The notes below the pieces were generated by a model. The model saw only the letters and a program-made list of their open reading frames with translations. It had not been told where the DNA came from and searched no databases. A DNA stretch of 64,000 nucleotides, taken from Sordaria brevicollis (lineage: Eukaryota; Ascomycota; Sordariomycetes; Sordariales; Sordariaceae). Of the stretch, positions 10,901-22,914 are shown one piece after another (the first letter of the stretch is position 1; each line of letters begins with the position of its first letter). The DNA lies in assembly GCA_033439795.1 (NCBI GenBank), contig JAUTDP010000008.1:186001-250000 (forward strand). The letters run 5' to 3'. Both the position numbers and the translations under genes were made by a program.

Positions 10901-13580
10901 CTCCTAAAGCACGTGACGGAGGCGCCATGTTGGGTACCCTGAATGGGTCCTCGTCAAGTCTCCATGTCTCCATAACCTCCTTTCCCCTTGCAATTGGCCC
11001 AGTGTCCGAAGACACTCTCGCCCATCACATCCATCACGTCGTCATGGTTGTCACACTGTTCCACTTGCACGTCGAAGATCACTTTTCATTACACTCAGGA
11101 CCACCAGCAAACTTTCAGACTCATGGAACTCATTCTTCAGCACTGGAATGGGAGGCGAGGCCGAACACCCCCTCAATTTCCTTTCTTTTGCTCCGACCAT
11201 GTCTGGAGACTTCCGCGTCTTCTAATCTTTTACGCCAGTTCTCGTCAAGTAACCAACTGAATGACCGGATGCTCTCCCCGCCGGACACTGGCGACCATTC
11301 CGGCTTAGCATCACTACCCTCAAGTCCCTTCCACTCTCCCACTAATCCTCAGACACTCAGCCTCTGCCTATTTTCATCTTGCCAAAACTGTCGGGGAACC
11401 GGCTGACTTCTTAAGACTGCCCGCTTGGGTACACATTCCGGACATGGACATGGTGTCGAGAGGCATCAGTCCATCACCAATATCCAAGATCCTTCGGTCG
11501 ATCGCATGCAAGAGGGAGCACGACAGGCACGACAGACACCCCAAGGCACAACTCAGCCATGGGTCGAGACCCAAAGGAAGGAAGTGTCGTTCCTTTTTTT
11601 TCTCACCACTTTTCACTTCTCAGGAAGCCTGCTGAAGAAGTTGTCTCATGATGCGACGACGGAAGGTTGAGTAATCGTGGCTCAGGACGCGAATATGCAG
11701 ATATCGCGGAGCCAAGACGATTAATCTCGTCACAATATTCATAGTCCAACAACGAAAGCTTTCCCCGCCGCCACATCTTCAACCACAGTCATGAAGATTC
11801 GCCCGAATCAACGGATGGGTAGCGGATCGTTCCCCTCGTATCCTTCCTATCTTCCGGCTTGGGTTGGCTGGCAAACTTGTGGGGTGTCCTCTGGTTTCTT
11901 CAGGTCGTCCCGGGTCCGGTTCCCCGAAACCCTTTTTCATTGCTTCTTGGGCCCAAGTATTGAAAGCTGTTGGCTGTTGGCGTAACCTCGTTTATTATGA
12001 GTCGGGACCAACAAGTTATTCTTTAGGCGCCTTTGCCGCCTCGCTAACAATTTTCTTCAACACTGGCCCCAACAGCTGGTCCCCGTCGTCGGATCACAGC
12101 AACGATCAAAGCCACGGAGCCACGGTCTCGGGTAGGATTCTGCATGGCTTTCACATGCTGAGAAATCTCGGACATGGCACTCTCTGGAAGAACGTTCCAA
12201 CCGCCGAGAGGTGCTTAAAATCCGGTGTTATGGACCTGGGTTCTCCTATTCTGGCCCGCCAACGCTGCCAGTGAGTTCAATTGCTACATTGACACTCTAA
12301 AGTCATTAGGTTTAAGATGTCCGACTACAACACTAACTATTCACTGACAAAAGTTCAAATCCCACGCAATCATGAAAAATATGAAGCTTACAACGCGGCA
12401 CACAGGTGTGTTGCATCCTGGCGTCGGGCGTTTTTCTCTCATCACTCCATCACACAATAACCATCACCAATGCGGACACGGGTAACTGCGCTGAGCACAC
12501 TGACGGCATCATATCTCCTTCCTTACCCAGCGATATCGGTCCTTTCTGAGCGCGCCTCCAATTGAACTACCCAGATCGATAGTCGGATCATTGCAGCAAG
12601 AGCCTCTGCACATCTTTGACGATCTTTCAGTGAACCTGTCAGGTCAGATTGGGAACTGTCAATACCGAGGCCCTTATCACTCCTCTGATATAGCGATAGC
12701 AATCTTATGAGGGAGGTCCGTGGAGTTGCATTTTACTCCTTGCCGATGTCGTATTGCTTCGGTACCCGGAAACTTTCGACTGACGAGAAGACAAGAAAAA
12801 AAAACTGTTTTTGGTAAAGATCAAATGTGGTGGCTAATAATATCAACAGCTACTATACGTAAAACTGCACTTGCCGCAGAAATTGCCCAGCTACTCTATG
12901 TATGCATGCTTTCACTGCCATTTCAGCTTTCACTCCAGTACTATTCCGATACTTTCACGAAAGAACGTTTCCAACAAGGGTCTTATTTTGGGTGTACTTC
13001 GCGCCCGTTTCACATTTCTTTCAAGCGTGTGAATTTTCAAGCGAATGATAACAAGACCGAGACCACAACAAGGGCAGGCAATTCTCGGGCTGATCCCTTT
13101 TAAAAAGATGCCGAAAGTGCGTCCATCCAGCTGACAAGCGATGAAACTGCAAATTCGACTCTTCGAGGCGAGGGCCGCAAGAGGGCCAAGCTGCCCAAGC
13201 ATCAGCTAGCCGAGCTACTCAGGCGAACGACGGGAGTTCCAGGGCGAGCTAGGGGTTGCCAGGGCTTGCTAGGGGTTGCTCAGCTCCCCGGCCGCTATTC
13301 TCCACCTACTTACTGGAGTTGGAGCTGGAGCTGGAGCTGATGATCCTTACCGTTTGGGTTATAGGTAGGTGTTGGTGTCTGTTGTATGTAGGTACCGTAC
13401 CTTGCAGGAAATTCGGCAGCTCGCGGGGGTTGTTCCTGCGATGCGGATGCGTTGAAGCGGTAGAGTGGTGAGTGGTGAGTGGTGCAAGTCGGTGCGTTGC
13501 GTACTTCTGTGCCTTGCAAACACTATGTTAGTCCCCACTCTAGCTCTGACCGCCACGCAACACAACTTACATGAAAAATA
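7948..13580. other. Long gene-free region of ordinary composition upstream of the RasGEF gene
   Basis: About 5.6 kb of balanced-composition DNA not affected by RIP. Many short frames occur on both strands, the largest 8542-9081 (-) and 10840-11406 (+), but none shows a domain, consistent codon use or conserved motif. Part near 7948-9000 is probably the RasGEF leader and promoter, since such fungal regulators often have long 5' UTRs. Simple repeats: GGAGCT units near 13316-13340 and GTGGTGA units near 13465-13482. I saw no tRNA or rRNA. Confidence 0.6.
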
Positions 13581-14132
13581 GCATGCCATATCGTAGAATT
13601 TTAATATCTCTGTTGTTTTTTGTTCAAATTATACCCAAATTTTATAGTTTTTATCGGGTTTTGAAGCTTTCGCGATCGAGAATTATCGTAACTATACCGT
13701 ACTAATTTAATTACTAATAAAAATTAATAATATATATTATATTGGTTGCTAACGAATACTTTAAAAAAATCGCGTAGATTATTAGTTTAAGTAAACGCTA
13801 GATTTAGCGCTTTAAGTAAACGTATAATAGGATTAACGATCTATACCCGAAGTTTCGTATTATTAAAAACGCTATTAAATTAATTCCTTAAGTAATAAAA
13901 GTTAATATAAATAGTATTATATATATAATTAATTATAATAATATTTAATTCGCGGTATAAAGAAGGTCGTAGAATTTTTAAATAATAAACCGTATTTATA
14001 TTTCGATGAAATTTAATATTAATTAGTTACTTAATATAATATATATATATCGATTTCTATAATCTCCTATTACTTTAAAAAGGTGTAATAAATTAATAAG
14101 AGGATAGCGTATAAAATTTCTTAATATAGCGA

Positions 14133-14418
14133 TATCAAGGGACAGCGTTAGCACCGTTAGGTATATAATAAGATATATATTATTGCACGAAGGAAGGGAA
14201 GGGAGAAGTGTGTGCGGAGGACTGGATATATAGGCGCGAGCCCATACCCTAGTCCGTACGCACCCACGTAATACTGCACGTGACCACAGGTAACCAAATC
14301 TGGACTATGTCGAGCCATAGCATGCGTGCTATAGTCGGGAATGGTCGCTGGGGATCTGGGCACCTATATAGGTGGTCAGTGCGTATACCGGGTATGGCAC
14401 AGGTATAATCCTGTGACA
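14133..14418 (-). repeat. Solo LTR of Gypsy family A, nearly free of RIP
   Basis: This 286-bp sequence is the reverse complement of both LTRs of the element at 14534-22214 and has exactly their length. On the minus strand it starts TGTCACAGG and ends CCCTTGATA. It is flanked by a 5-bp target duplication AGCGA at 14128-14132 and 14419-14423. Unlike the neighbouring copies it keeps many CA and TG dinucleotides, so it shows the family's LTR almost as it was before mutation. A 12-bp palindrome, ACCTATATAGGT, lies near 14370. Confidence 0.92.
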
Positions 14419-14533
14419 AGCGATTTATTAAAATTAAACTAATTGAAAAAGGTTTCGAAATTTTTAACGGAAATATACGTCTTCTATAACGAATCTAATA
14501 TCGATAAGAGGGATAATTTACATTATATTAATT

Positions 14534-14819
14534 TATCACAGGATTATACCTGTGCTATACCCGGTATACGCACTAACTACCTATATAGGTGCTTAAATCC
14601 CTAGCGACCATTCCCGATTATAGTACGTATACTATAGTTCAATATAATTTAAATCTAATCACCTATAATCATATACAATATCACATAAGTACGTACGGAC
14701 TAGGGTATAAGCTCGCGCCTATATATTTAATCCTCCGTATATATTTCTCCTTTCCTTTCCTTCGTATAATAATATATATTTTATTATATATTTAACGGTA
14801 TTAACGCTATCCCTAAATA
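14534..14819 (+). repeat. 5' LTR of Gypsy element A
   Basis: 286 bp, heavily altered. The start reads TATCACAGG against TGTCACAGG in the solo LTR, and the end reads TCCCTAAATA against the expected TCCCTTGACA. It contains the shared palindrome ACCTATATAGGT near 14580. Confidence 0.92.
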
Positions 14820-17800
14820 ATTTATTATACTTTCTTTAACGCTATACGTATAATTTTCGAAGAAAATTAATCGTTAATTATATTAATTAATATTAAAATT
14901 TCTTTTCTTAATAATTAACGCTCTAACGACGGTTCCGCAATTAATTCGAATTAAATAATTATTAAAACGAATATTATTATTATAATTCTTCGTATTCTTT
15001 TTTCCCTTATATTTATTAAAATATATTAATTCGAACGATTAATATCCGATTTAATCCCCGCCGTAATTATTAATACTTTCGTCGCAATTATTATACTTTC
15101 CGAAATTAAAAACGTTAACCCTTATAATATTGAATTTTAGGATTAAATTATTGACGTTATTTATATATTTAATAATAATTTTATTATTATCCCGGTTTTT
15201 ATTATTTAAATTTTTAATTTAAATAATTATTTTATATTTCCGGCCGCCGTTTACGCACTTACCCGCTTTATATAATTTAATATTATTTTTATTACCGCCA
15301 AATTCTAAAGTATTAAAAAAGATTTCTAATAATTTAAAGACGAAAATAATTAATTGCGTTAGGATTTCGATTAATTCCGTATTTTAATTTAAAATAAGGA
15401 TTAGATTAATATAATTTTTAATATTAATTTCGCGATTTTTAAAATTAATTATATCCTTTAATTTTTAAACGCCGCTGCTAAATAATAAATTTAATACGAC
15501 GCTTATAAATAAACCTTCGTTAATATTGCCTTTTAATATAATAATATCGTTAACGAATTTTAAACTCGTTTAACCGCTCTTTAATAAAATTTATTTAACG
15601 CTTAAAAGTATTATTCCAATTTTGAAATTAATTCCTAAAATACAATTAAGCGCGAAAGAATTAAATATTAAAAAATAATTAATAACTTTCGCTAACGTTT
15701 ATTTAAATTTATCGACCCTACGTCTATACCCCTACCCGATAATAATAATGATAATAATTCTAATTTTAATAATTCCGAATCCGAATTTAATAATATAATT
15801 ATTAATAACCCGGTCGGAAATAATAATAATAGCGGCTATAAATTAATATTATATATTATTATCTTCCCCGCTTTCGATAATATTAATAAAATTCTTAAAA
15901 GAATTACTAAATTTTATTAATAATATATTAATATTTTGTTCGCTTTTAAAAATAAGCCTTCCGCTTTTAAAATTAAGGATACTAAATTTTCTTTAATTTC
16001 CCGCTCCCTTCGCGGTAAACCTTAAGGGGTAATCGAGCCCGAATTTATTAAAATTCTATTTAATAAATTAATTAAATAATTTATTACCCTTAATTTATTT
16101 AAATAAATAATTAATAAATATAATAACGTCGATATTATAATTTAAATTCGTTATAAATTCGAAGATTTAAAGATGGGTAAAATAAAATAATTTAATTTCG
16201 AGGATAAATTTATTATTATTATCGAACGTTATTAATTTAATAATAATATAAAAATTTATTATTTATATTAATATTTAACCGACCGCTTCTATAATATTAT
16301 TACCCTATAGCGCCCTTAATTTAAAAATAATAAATTCGACGAATAATTCGAAATAATTTACAATTTTATTAAATAATTCGAATAAAAGGATTAATACGAT
16401 AAAATCGCTAACTTCTACTATAAATTTAATATTAATAACCCCGTTACCGGCTTTAACTCCGCCTCTAATAATATAAACGGCTCTATTCCCAAACTTATTA
16501 TTAATAAAGGCGGTACTATTATAAATTTCGATTCTATATCCGCCTTTAATATTTAAATTTCTTATATAATCGATAATAATATATTATAATATTATATAAA
16601 GATTAGTACCTATACCCGCTATAATTATAAAGGTTATTTCTCTATTAAATATAAAGGTTATATTTAATTTAAGAAGGAGGTGCCCGAACGCAAATTACGT
16701 AAGGAGAAAGAGAAAGAGAAGAAAGAGAAGAAAGATAAAAAGGAGAAGGAGAAAAATAATAATGATAATAATAATTAGTAATAACGCCCCGCCTAGGGCT
16801 AATATAAATATAGTTAATATAATTATTATAATATTAACGCTATAAGTATTCCCGCTCCTAATATTCCGACTCCCGGTTATTTTATATTATAATAATAATT
16901 TATTTACTACCCTACCCTTATATACCCTTACGGCTTCGTAAACCCGGTTATAAATAATAAAAATAATTCTATTAACGGTTAAGGAAATATATAACCTCCC
17001 GCTTAAATTATAGCTAGAGGCTAACGTTTATTAAATATAAATAAGGAGGAAAATAATTAAGGAGTATCTTTATAAATAAATTTAAAATTATTAAAATTAA
17101 TAAATCTTTTATAAATAGCCGTTATAAATACTTTAATTTATTAAATTTTTCTATTTATTTATTTTATAAACCGTATAAAATATATTATATTATATTCGTT
17201 AATAACGGTTATACCGCTCTATAATTTATTAACCGTTGTTTTGTTTTATATAATAATTTCCTAATTTTTAAATTCTAATTCCCTAAATTCCTATACTTCG
17301 TTAATAATTAAACGAAAGGGAATATTATATATTTTCATTATTTAATTATAAATACCGGCGTATATTATAAATTTATTAATTTCTTTATTTAAGATTTCAT
17401 AGAAAATAACCCTATTATTTTCGGGTATTTATAATTAATTTATTACGCTCTTAATATCGATTAATTTAGCGATCGTTTTATTTTCGGTTCTATTTACGAA
17501 TAACGCGGTTACTTTCCCCTAAAAATACCCTATTATTTATACTACGTATTATTATTACGTAAATATAACGTCGATACGCATTTAATTATTACTTTTAATA
17601 ATATACCCTTTATTATTATTCTTAGGAATTCCTTTAAAACGTAATTAATATATTAAAAACCTTCCGTTTTAAACGTCCCTAATAAAGGAGAACCTAATAC
17701 CCCCGCCTTACCGTCGGAGGCCGCTCGCTAAATTTCTATTTCCGCAATCGTTAAACGTACCGCTTATTAACGTTTTAATAAATTTAAATAGAAGGTTACT

Positions 17801-18699
17801 AATAAAATAGGTATAATCCTTATTAATAAAGTTATTAGCGGTTAAATTCTTATATTAATAATTATAATACGTTATTACCCCCCTCCCTTATTATATATAA
17901 TCTTTATATTATATCGCTTAATTGGAAGAATATATATTTCTTTCCCCGATTATCGAACGCCAATCCGCTTTTATTATATTTTTAAAGGACCCCTTAATTT
18001 AACCGATATTAAAGAGTTTTTAATAACTATATTTAATTAATTCGCTAAGAAATATAAATTTTAAATTATTTATATAATGAAGGTAAATATAATAAGAAAT
18101 ATTTAACGTATATTAAACGAAAATAAAATAACGGAAGAAAAAAACGCTTTAACCCTAAATATAATGAATAATAACTTTATAATTAATATAATTAAAAATA
18201 TTATAGACGGTAAAATAATTTATTATAAAAAGTTCTTCCGTAATAATTATTATATTTAAATTAATATATTCTATAATATTAAAAATAAGGAAATTATTAA
18301 AGTAATTAAAATCTCCGCTTTAATTTTATTTACGGACGATACTTCCGATTTTTAAACCTATAAAGAAATTATTAATTATTATTTTACCGCTAATAATATT
18401 AATTTTAATAAAATTACGTCCGAAAATATTATTAAATTCTACGAAAAGGTAAATAAACCCCTAAAAACCGACGTATAAATTTAATAAAAGTTATTTCGGT
18501 AATATTAATAATAAATAAGCAATTTCCGTTAAAAAAACGCTAATATACTACCCCCCAATTAATTTTATAATTTTAAATTCGAATTTAAATTTAATATTAT
18601 ATTACCCGCTTTTTATAATTATATTTTTTATTTAAAAAAATTTAGCGTTATTAAAAAATAAATCGATAATAATTTAAAGAAAAAATTCATCCGCCCGTT

Positions 18700-21300
18700 A
18701 TAATTAAAAGCTTCTATTCTTATATTTTTAATTAAAAAGCCGGGAGGAGGAGTCCGCGTTTATATTAATTACCGGGGTATTAATAACGTTACTTTTAAAT
18801 CCCGCTACCCGTTCCTATTTATTAACAAAATATTCGACGCTATTTACCGCGTTAAAATTTTTATTAAACTATATATTATAATTACTTTTAACCGGGTCCG
18901 TATTAAGGAAGGTTACGAATAGTTAACCGTATTTATAATAAAATTTAAATTATTTAAATCCTTAATTGTACCTTTTGGCCTCTAAAACGCCCCCGGCGCC
19001 TTTTAGAATTATATTAACGATATTTTATACAATATTTTCGACGTTTATACGACTATTTATTTTAATAATATCTTTTTATATTTTAATAACGAGAAAGATT
19101 ATAAGTAATACGTTAATAATATTTTCGAACGTTTAATTAAAACCGGCTTAAATATAAATATTAATAAATATAAATTCTATACGAAACGTACAAAATACTT
19201 CGGCCTAATTATTATACTAAACGGTATTAAAATGGATTTAAATAAAATTAAAATTATATTCGATTAAACGCCCTTTTAATTTAAAAACTCGCTCTAATAA
19301 TTCCTTAACTTCGTAAATTTCTACCGGCGTTTGATTAAAGCGTTTTTAATAATAATATCCCTATTATATAAATTAATAAAGAAAAATATATTATAATTAT
19401 AATCCGACCGTTATTAATCCGCTTTTAATATATTAAAGAAAGCCTTTACGACCGGATCCGTATTAAAAATTTATAATTAAATTAAAAAGACCGTAATTGA
19501 AATAAATATATTTAATTAGGTAATAAGGGGTATATTATCGTAATATAGCGATAACGGAATTTTATACCCAATTACGTACTTTTTAATAAAATATATAACC
19601 TAAGAATATAATTATAACGTTTATAATAAAAATTTTTTAATTATTATTAAAATATTAAAAGAGTAGTAATTTAAATTTAAGGGGGTATAATAATTATTCA
19701 ATATCTTAATAGATTATAAAAATTTAAAGACCTTTATAATTAATAAATATTTTATATAATAATATATATATAAATTATAATTCTTATTATACTTTAATTT
19801 TTAAATTTAATATACCTTAAGATCGAAGAATTTATACCCTAATACCCTTAATAAAAAACCTAACGATATCCCCGTAAATATAAAAAACGAACGCTTCGCT
19901 ATTTATTAGCATACCCTTCTCTAACCCTCGTAATTCGTAAACGGTTACTTCAATAAAAAAGACTTAACCTCTTATTATTTACTTTCTTTAATAAACAATT
20001 ACGAAGATAAATTGATTAATAATATTATTTTAAATAATTACGAAAATTCTATATTCTTTTAAAAAGCGATTTCCGCTTTAAATAATTTAAATAACCGTAA
20101 TTAACTAATTTCGATTTATAAAATCCTCTATAAAATTTTTAACGAATATTAAATTACCCTTAATAATATTATTAAATAGCGCGACCGTATAATAATCGAC
20201 CTTTATAATAAAGAATTCTAATTCTAATTAATTAATTACTAATATAATTCATTTAACGTAAGTTACCCTAACCGTAACGTTACTTACGAATTCTTATCCC
20301 GAAAATTCTATTAAAAGGGTATAATTAACGACGTATATATATTTTATAAAATTTACCTACTTTATATAAAAATTAAATTCTTTAAAGATAATTTTACTAA
20401 CCTTTTTAAAACCCTACCCGTCGTATTAATTCTTTAAATCCGTATTTTTATCGATTATATTATTCTACTCCCTAATAATTTCTACCTTAATTAAAAATTT
20501 AAATATATTTATCTTATTATTAATTAATTAATAAAAATATAATACTTTATATCAATAATTATACTATTAACGGAAAAATTAACCGAACGTTTTATCAACT
20601 ATATTTATTACCTTTATAACCTTTTAAACTCTATCCTTTCGGATAGAAATATTCAATTCGTATTACAATTCTAATCCTCCCTATATTAGCGCCTAAATAT
20701 TACGTATATTTTAACCTCCGCGTTCTACCCTTAAATAAATATTTAAACCGAACGTATTAACGCGGAAATAGAATAATACTTCTAATTATACGTTAATTAA
20801 ATATAAACCGATTAAATTAAATAATTTCCCTTCGTAGAATTCGCTAATAATAACGTAATATCTTCGTTAATAAATTTATAATTTTTCTTCGCTAATTATA
20901 ATTATTACCCCTATATAAATACTAAATTTCGTAATTCCCTATTATTAATATTATTACCCGTATAATTAAAAGAATATTATAAAATTAATAAATTCGCCGA
21001 CTATTTTTATAAAATTTAGGATTTTATAATTTAATAAATTAAACGCAATTAAAACCGGTATAAAAAAAATACTAATAAAAAGCGGGTCGATTTAATAAAA
21101 TATAAAAAAAGGGATACCGTTTTATTTAATACGTTTAACCTAATTAACGGCCGCTTATACGCTAAATTCTCCTTTTATTAAAAAAAATTATTTAAAGTCT
21201 TAAAAGCGGATTTATATACTATTAAACTATAATTACCTAATAATATAAAATATTCGCTAATCTTCTACGTTTCGATAATTTATCGTTAAACCGGCTAAGG
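18700..21300 (+). pseudogene. Decayed Gypsy pol (reverse transcriptase to integrase), element A
   Basis: The reverse-transcriptase motif PFGL-stop-NAP is readable at about 18971, with TAA in place of a Gln codon, and the region that should hold the YxDD catalytic pair reads YFNN near 19055-19075. The integrase core is recognisable from about 20639 (SDRNIQFV, then the TERINAE block near 20745), followed by the ANY motif region near 20890. The stops fall mostly at former CAA, CAG and TGG codons, as RIP predicts. The upstream part, about 14900-18600, should hold gag and protease but is too decayed for me to place. This copy cannot encode a protein. Confidence 0.88.
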
Positions 21301-21914
21301 TCTCCCTAATTAAATTATCGATTCCGATATTTACATTAACGAAAATAGAATTATAATTCGTATTAATAATTATAAAGAATATATTAAATAAAGATTCGAT
21401 AAATTACTAAATATTAAACAAAAAGGAAAAAACCGTTACTAATATTATTTAATTAAATAAAAGGGCGATTACGACCTTACCTAGGAGAAGGTTAATAATA
21501 TTATCGATTATAAAATATATTTTTAAGAATTTTATTGTAATTACCCCGATAAATTAATATTACTCCGCGTTAAAGAATTTTTCGACCGTTTCGAATAAAA
21601 AGAAAAAGAAGACCCGATAATAAACCCCGTTATTCGTAATAAATAACCCAATATTAATACCGAACCCCGCGCTTTATACCGCCGCTCCGCCTACTTAATA
21701 CAACGATTCGCTATTTCTAAAATAAAATTATTACTAACCGAGAAGGAGGTAGAGGAAAGATTTATAAAGGTAATAACGAAGATTATACGATTTTTAATAA
21801 ATAAATAGTTTAAGATACTGTTAATGTTACAATTAGAAATATTTAATAAATTAATAAAGGATTCTAAATTATAATTATATATATATATAGATTTTTTAAC
21901 TCTACGAACTTCTT

Positions 21915-21928
21915 TTAAAAGGGGATAG
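21915..21928 (+). promoter_or_regulatory. Polypurine tract of Gypsy element A
   Basis: An AAAAGGGGATAG run directly abuts the 3' LTR, where plus-strand DNA synthesis is primed in LTR retrotransposons. The preceding CTTCTTTTAA is also found next to the 3' LTR of element B. Confidence 0.75.
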
Positions 21929-22214
21929 TATTATAGGATTATATTTATACTATACCTAATATACGTACTAATTACCTATATAGGTATTTAAATCCCTAGC
22001 GACTATTCCCGATTATAATACGTATATTATAGTTCGATATAGTTTAAATTTGGTTACTTATAGTTACGTATAATATTATATAGGTGCGTACGGACTAGGG
22101 TATAGGCTCGCGCTTATATATCTAGTCCTCCGTATATACTTCTCCCTTCCCTTCCTTCGTACAACAATATATATTTTATCACATACCTAACGGTGCCAAC
22201 GTTGTCCCTTAATA
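21929..22214 (+). repeat. 3' LTR of Gypsy element A
   Basis: 286 bp, the same length as the 5' LTR. The start reads TATTATAGG and the end TCCCTTAATA. It keeps more CA/TG in its 3' half than the 5' LTR does, for example around 22100-22200. Confidence 0.92.
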
Positions 22215-22249
22215 TAATTAGATATTAAAAGGTATATTTATATAAATTA

Positions 22250-22800
22250 ATAATATACTTACGAAAGGGCAACGTTTTTACCTACTACTAATTATATTTA
22301 TTAATAGCTTTATCGACGTATTTTATTATAGAAGAGCTACTAATATAAATAGTTTCGTTATATAAATATAAAAAAGCGTATTGCTTAAAATAAACCCCTT
22401 CCCTAATTATAATAATATTTTGGTAATAAATAACGTATTATAGTATAAGGTATAGTCTATTAAAGACGTATATAATAATTACGGTATATTATTATAGTTC
22501 CTACCCTTATATTCCCTAGATTTTAACCTTATAAAAGTATATTTTAATAATTTGAAGGCTTAAATTAAGCGTTAATATCTATAAGAAAATAGGGATTTAT
22601 TAAGGGTAAAAAAGTTCAAGGAGTTCTTTATTAAAGCGGTAATAGAAATTGGGCAAAGGGTACCAATTATATAAAGCTATTACTATAAGGCTAGCGTACT
22701 TTATAACGAATTTAATAAAGTATACAAGTTTAAAGATTATAATACCCTATATAATAAATATTATTACAAATTTCGAATAATAGGAATAGTATCGTAATAA
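22250..22800 (+). pseudogene. Tc1/mariner-type (DDE) transposase remnant
   Basis: A plus-strand frame with RIP-type stops carries the C-terminal half of a Tc1/mariner/IS630-like transposase. The pattern FLPLYSLDFNLIK near 22500-22545 is a mutated form of the LPPYSPDFNPIE block that holds the second catalytic Asp and the Glu, followed by FNNLKA. An ILVINN stretch near 22420 sits where the preceding catalytic Asp region belongs. The N-terminal half is missing to the left, where Gypsy element A begins, so the retrotransposon probably split this gene; the matching half may lie in 13650-14530. Family assignment is from motifs only. Confidence 0.75.
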
Positions 22801-22870
22801 AGGATATTAAATTATATAGTAAATACGCAATAATAAATATAATCGAATATATATAATTTACTTAAGTGGT

Positions 22871-22909
22871 CTAATCGTATAATCTAATCGTATAATCTAA
22901 TTATATAAT
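22871..22909. repeat. Three tandem copies of a 13-bp unit
   Basis: CTAATCGTATAAT is repeated twice exactly and a third time with C-to-T and G-to-A type changes (CTAATTATATAAT). It lies just past the Tc1/mariner remnant and is preceded by TTAAGTGGT, so it may belong to that element's subterminal region. Function unknown. Confidence 0.7.
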
Positions 22910-22914
22910 TTAGT

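Larger units (their letters stand above)
14534..22214 (+). mobile_element. Full-length RIP-inactivated Ty3/Gypsy LTR retrotransposon (family A)
   Basis: 7681 bp bounded by two 286-bp direct LTRs and a perfect 5-bp target duplication TAATT at 14529-14533 and 22215-22219. A polypurine tract lies directly before the 3' LTR. The interior carries decayed gag-pol on the plus strand in the order reverse transcriptase, then integrase, which defines Ty3/Gypsy rather than Copia. No frame is intact: Gln and Trp codons have become stops. It inserted next to, and probably into, an older Tc1/mariner copy. Confidence 0.95.

Noticed and set aside
10840..11406. 188-codon plus-strand frame
   Set aside because: Ser/Pro/His-rich translation with no family signature and no supporting splice partners.
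12350..12385. T-loop-like string GTTCAAATCCCAC suggesting a tRNA
   Set aside because: No pairing 5' T-stem, anticodon arm or acceptor stem could be found around it.
14589..14795. 68-codon frames in the LTRs (also 14157-14363 on the minus strand)
   Set aside because: The two translations resemble each other only because both lie in copies of the same LTR; LTRs do not normally encode protein.
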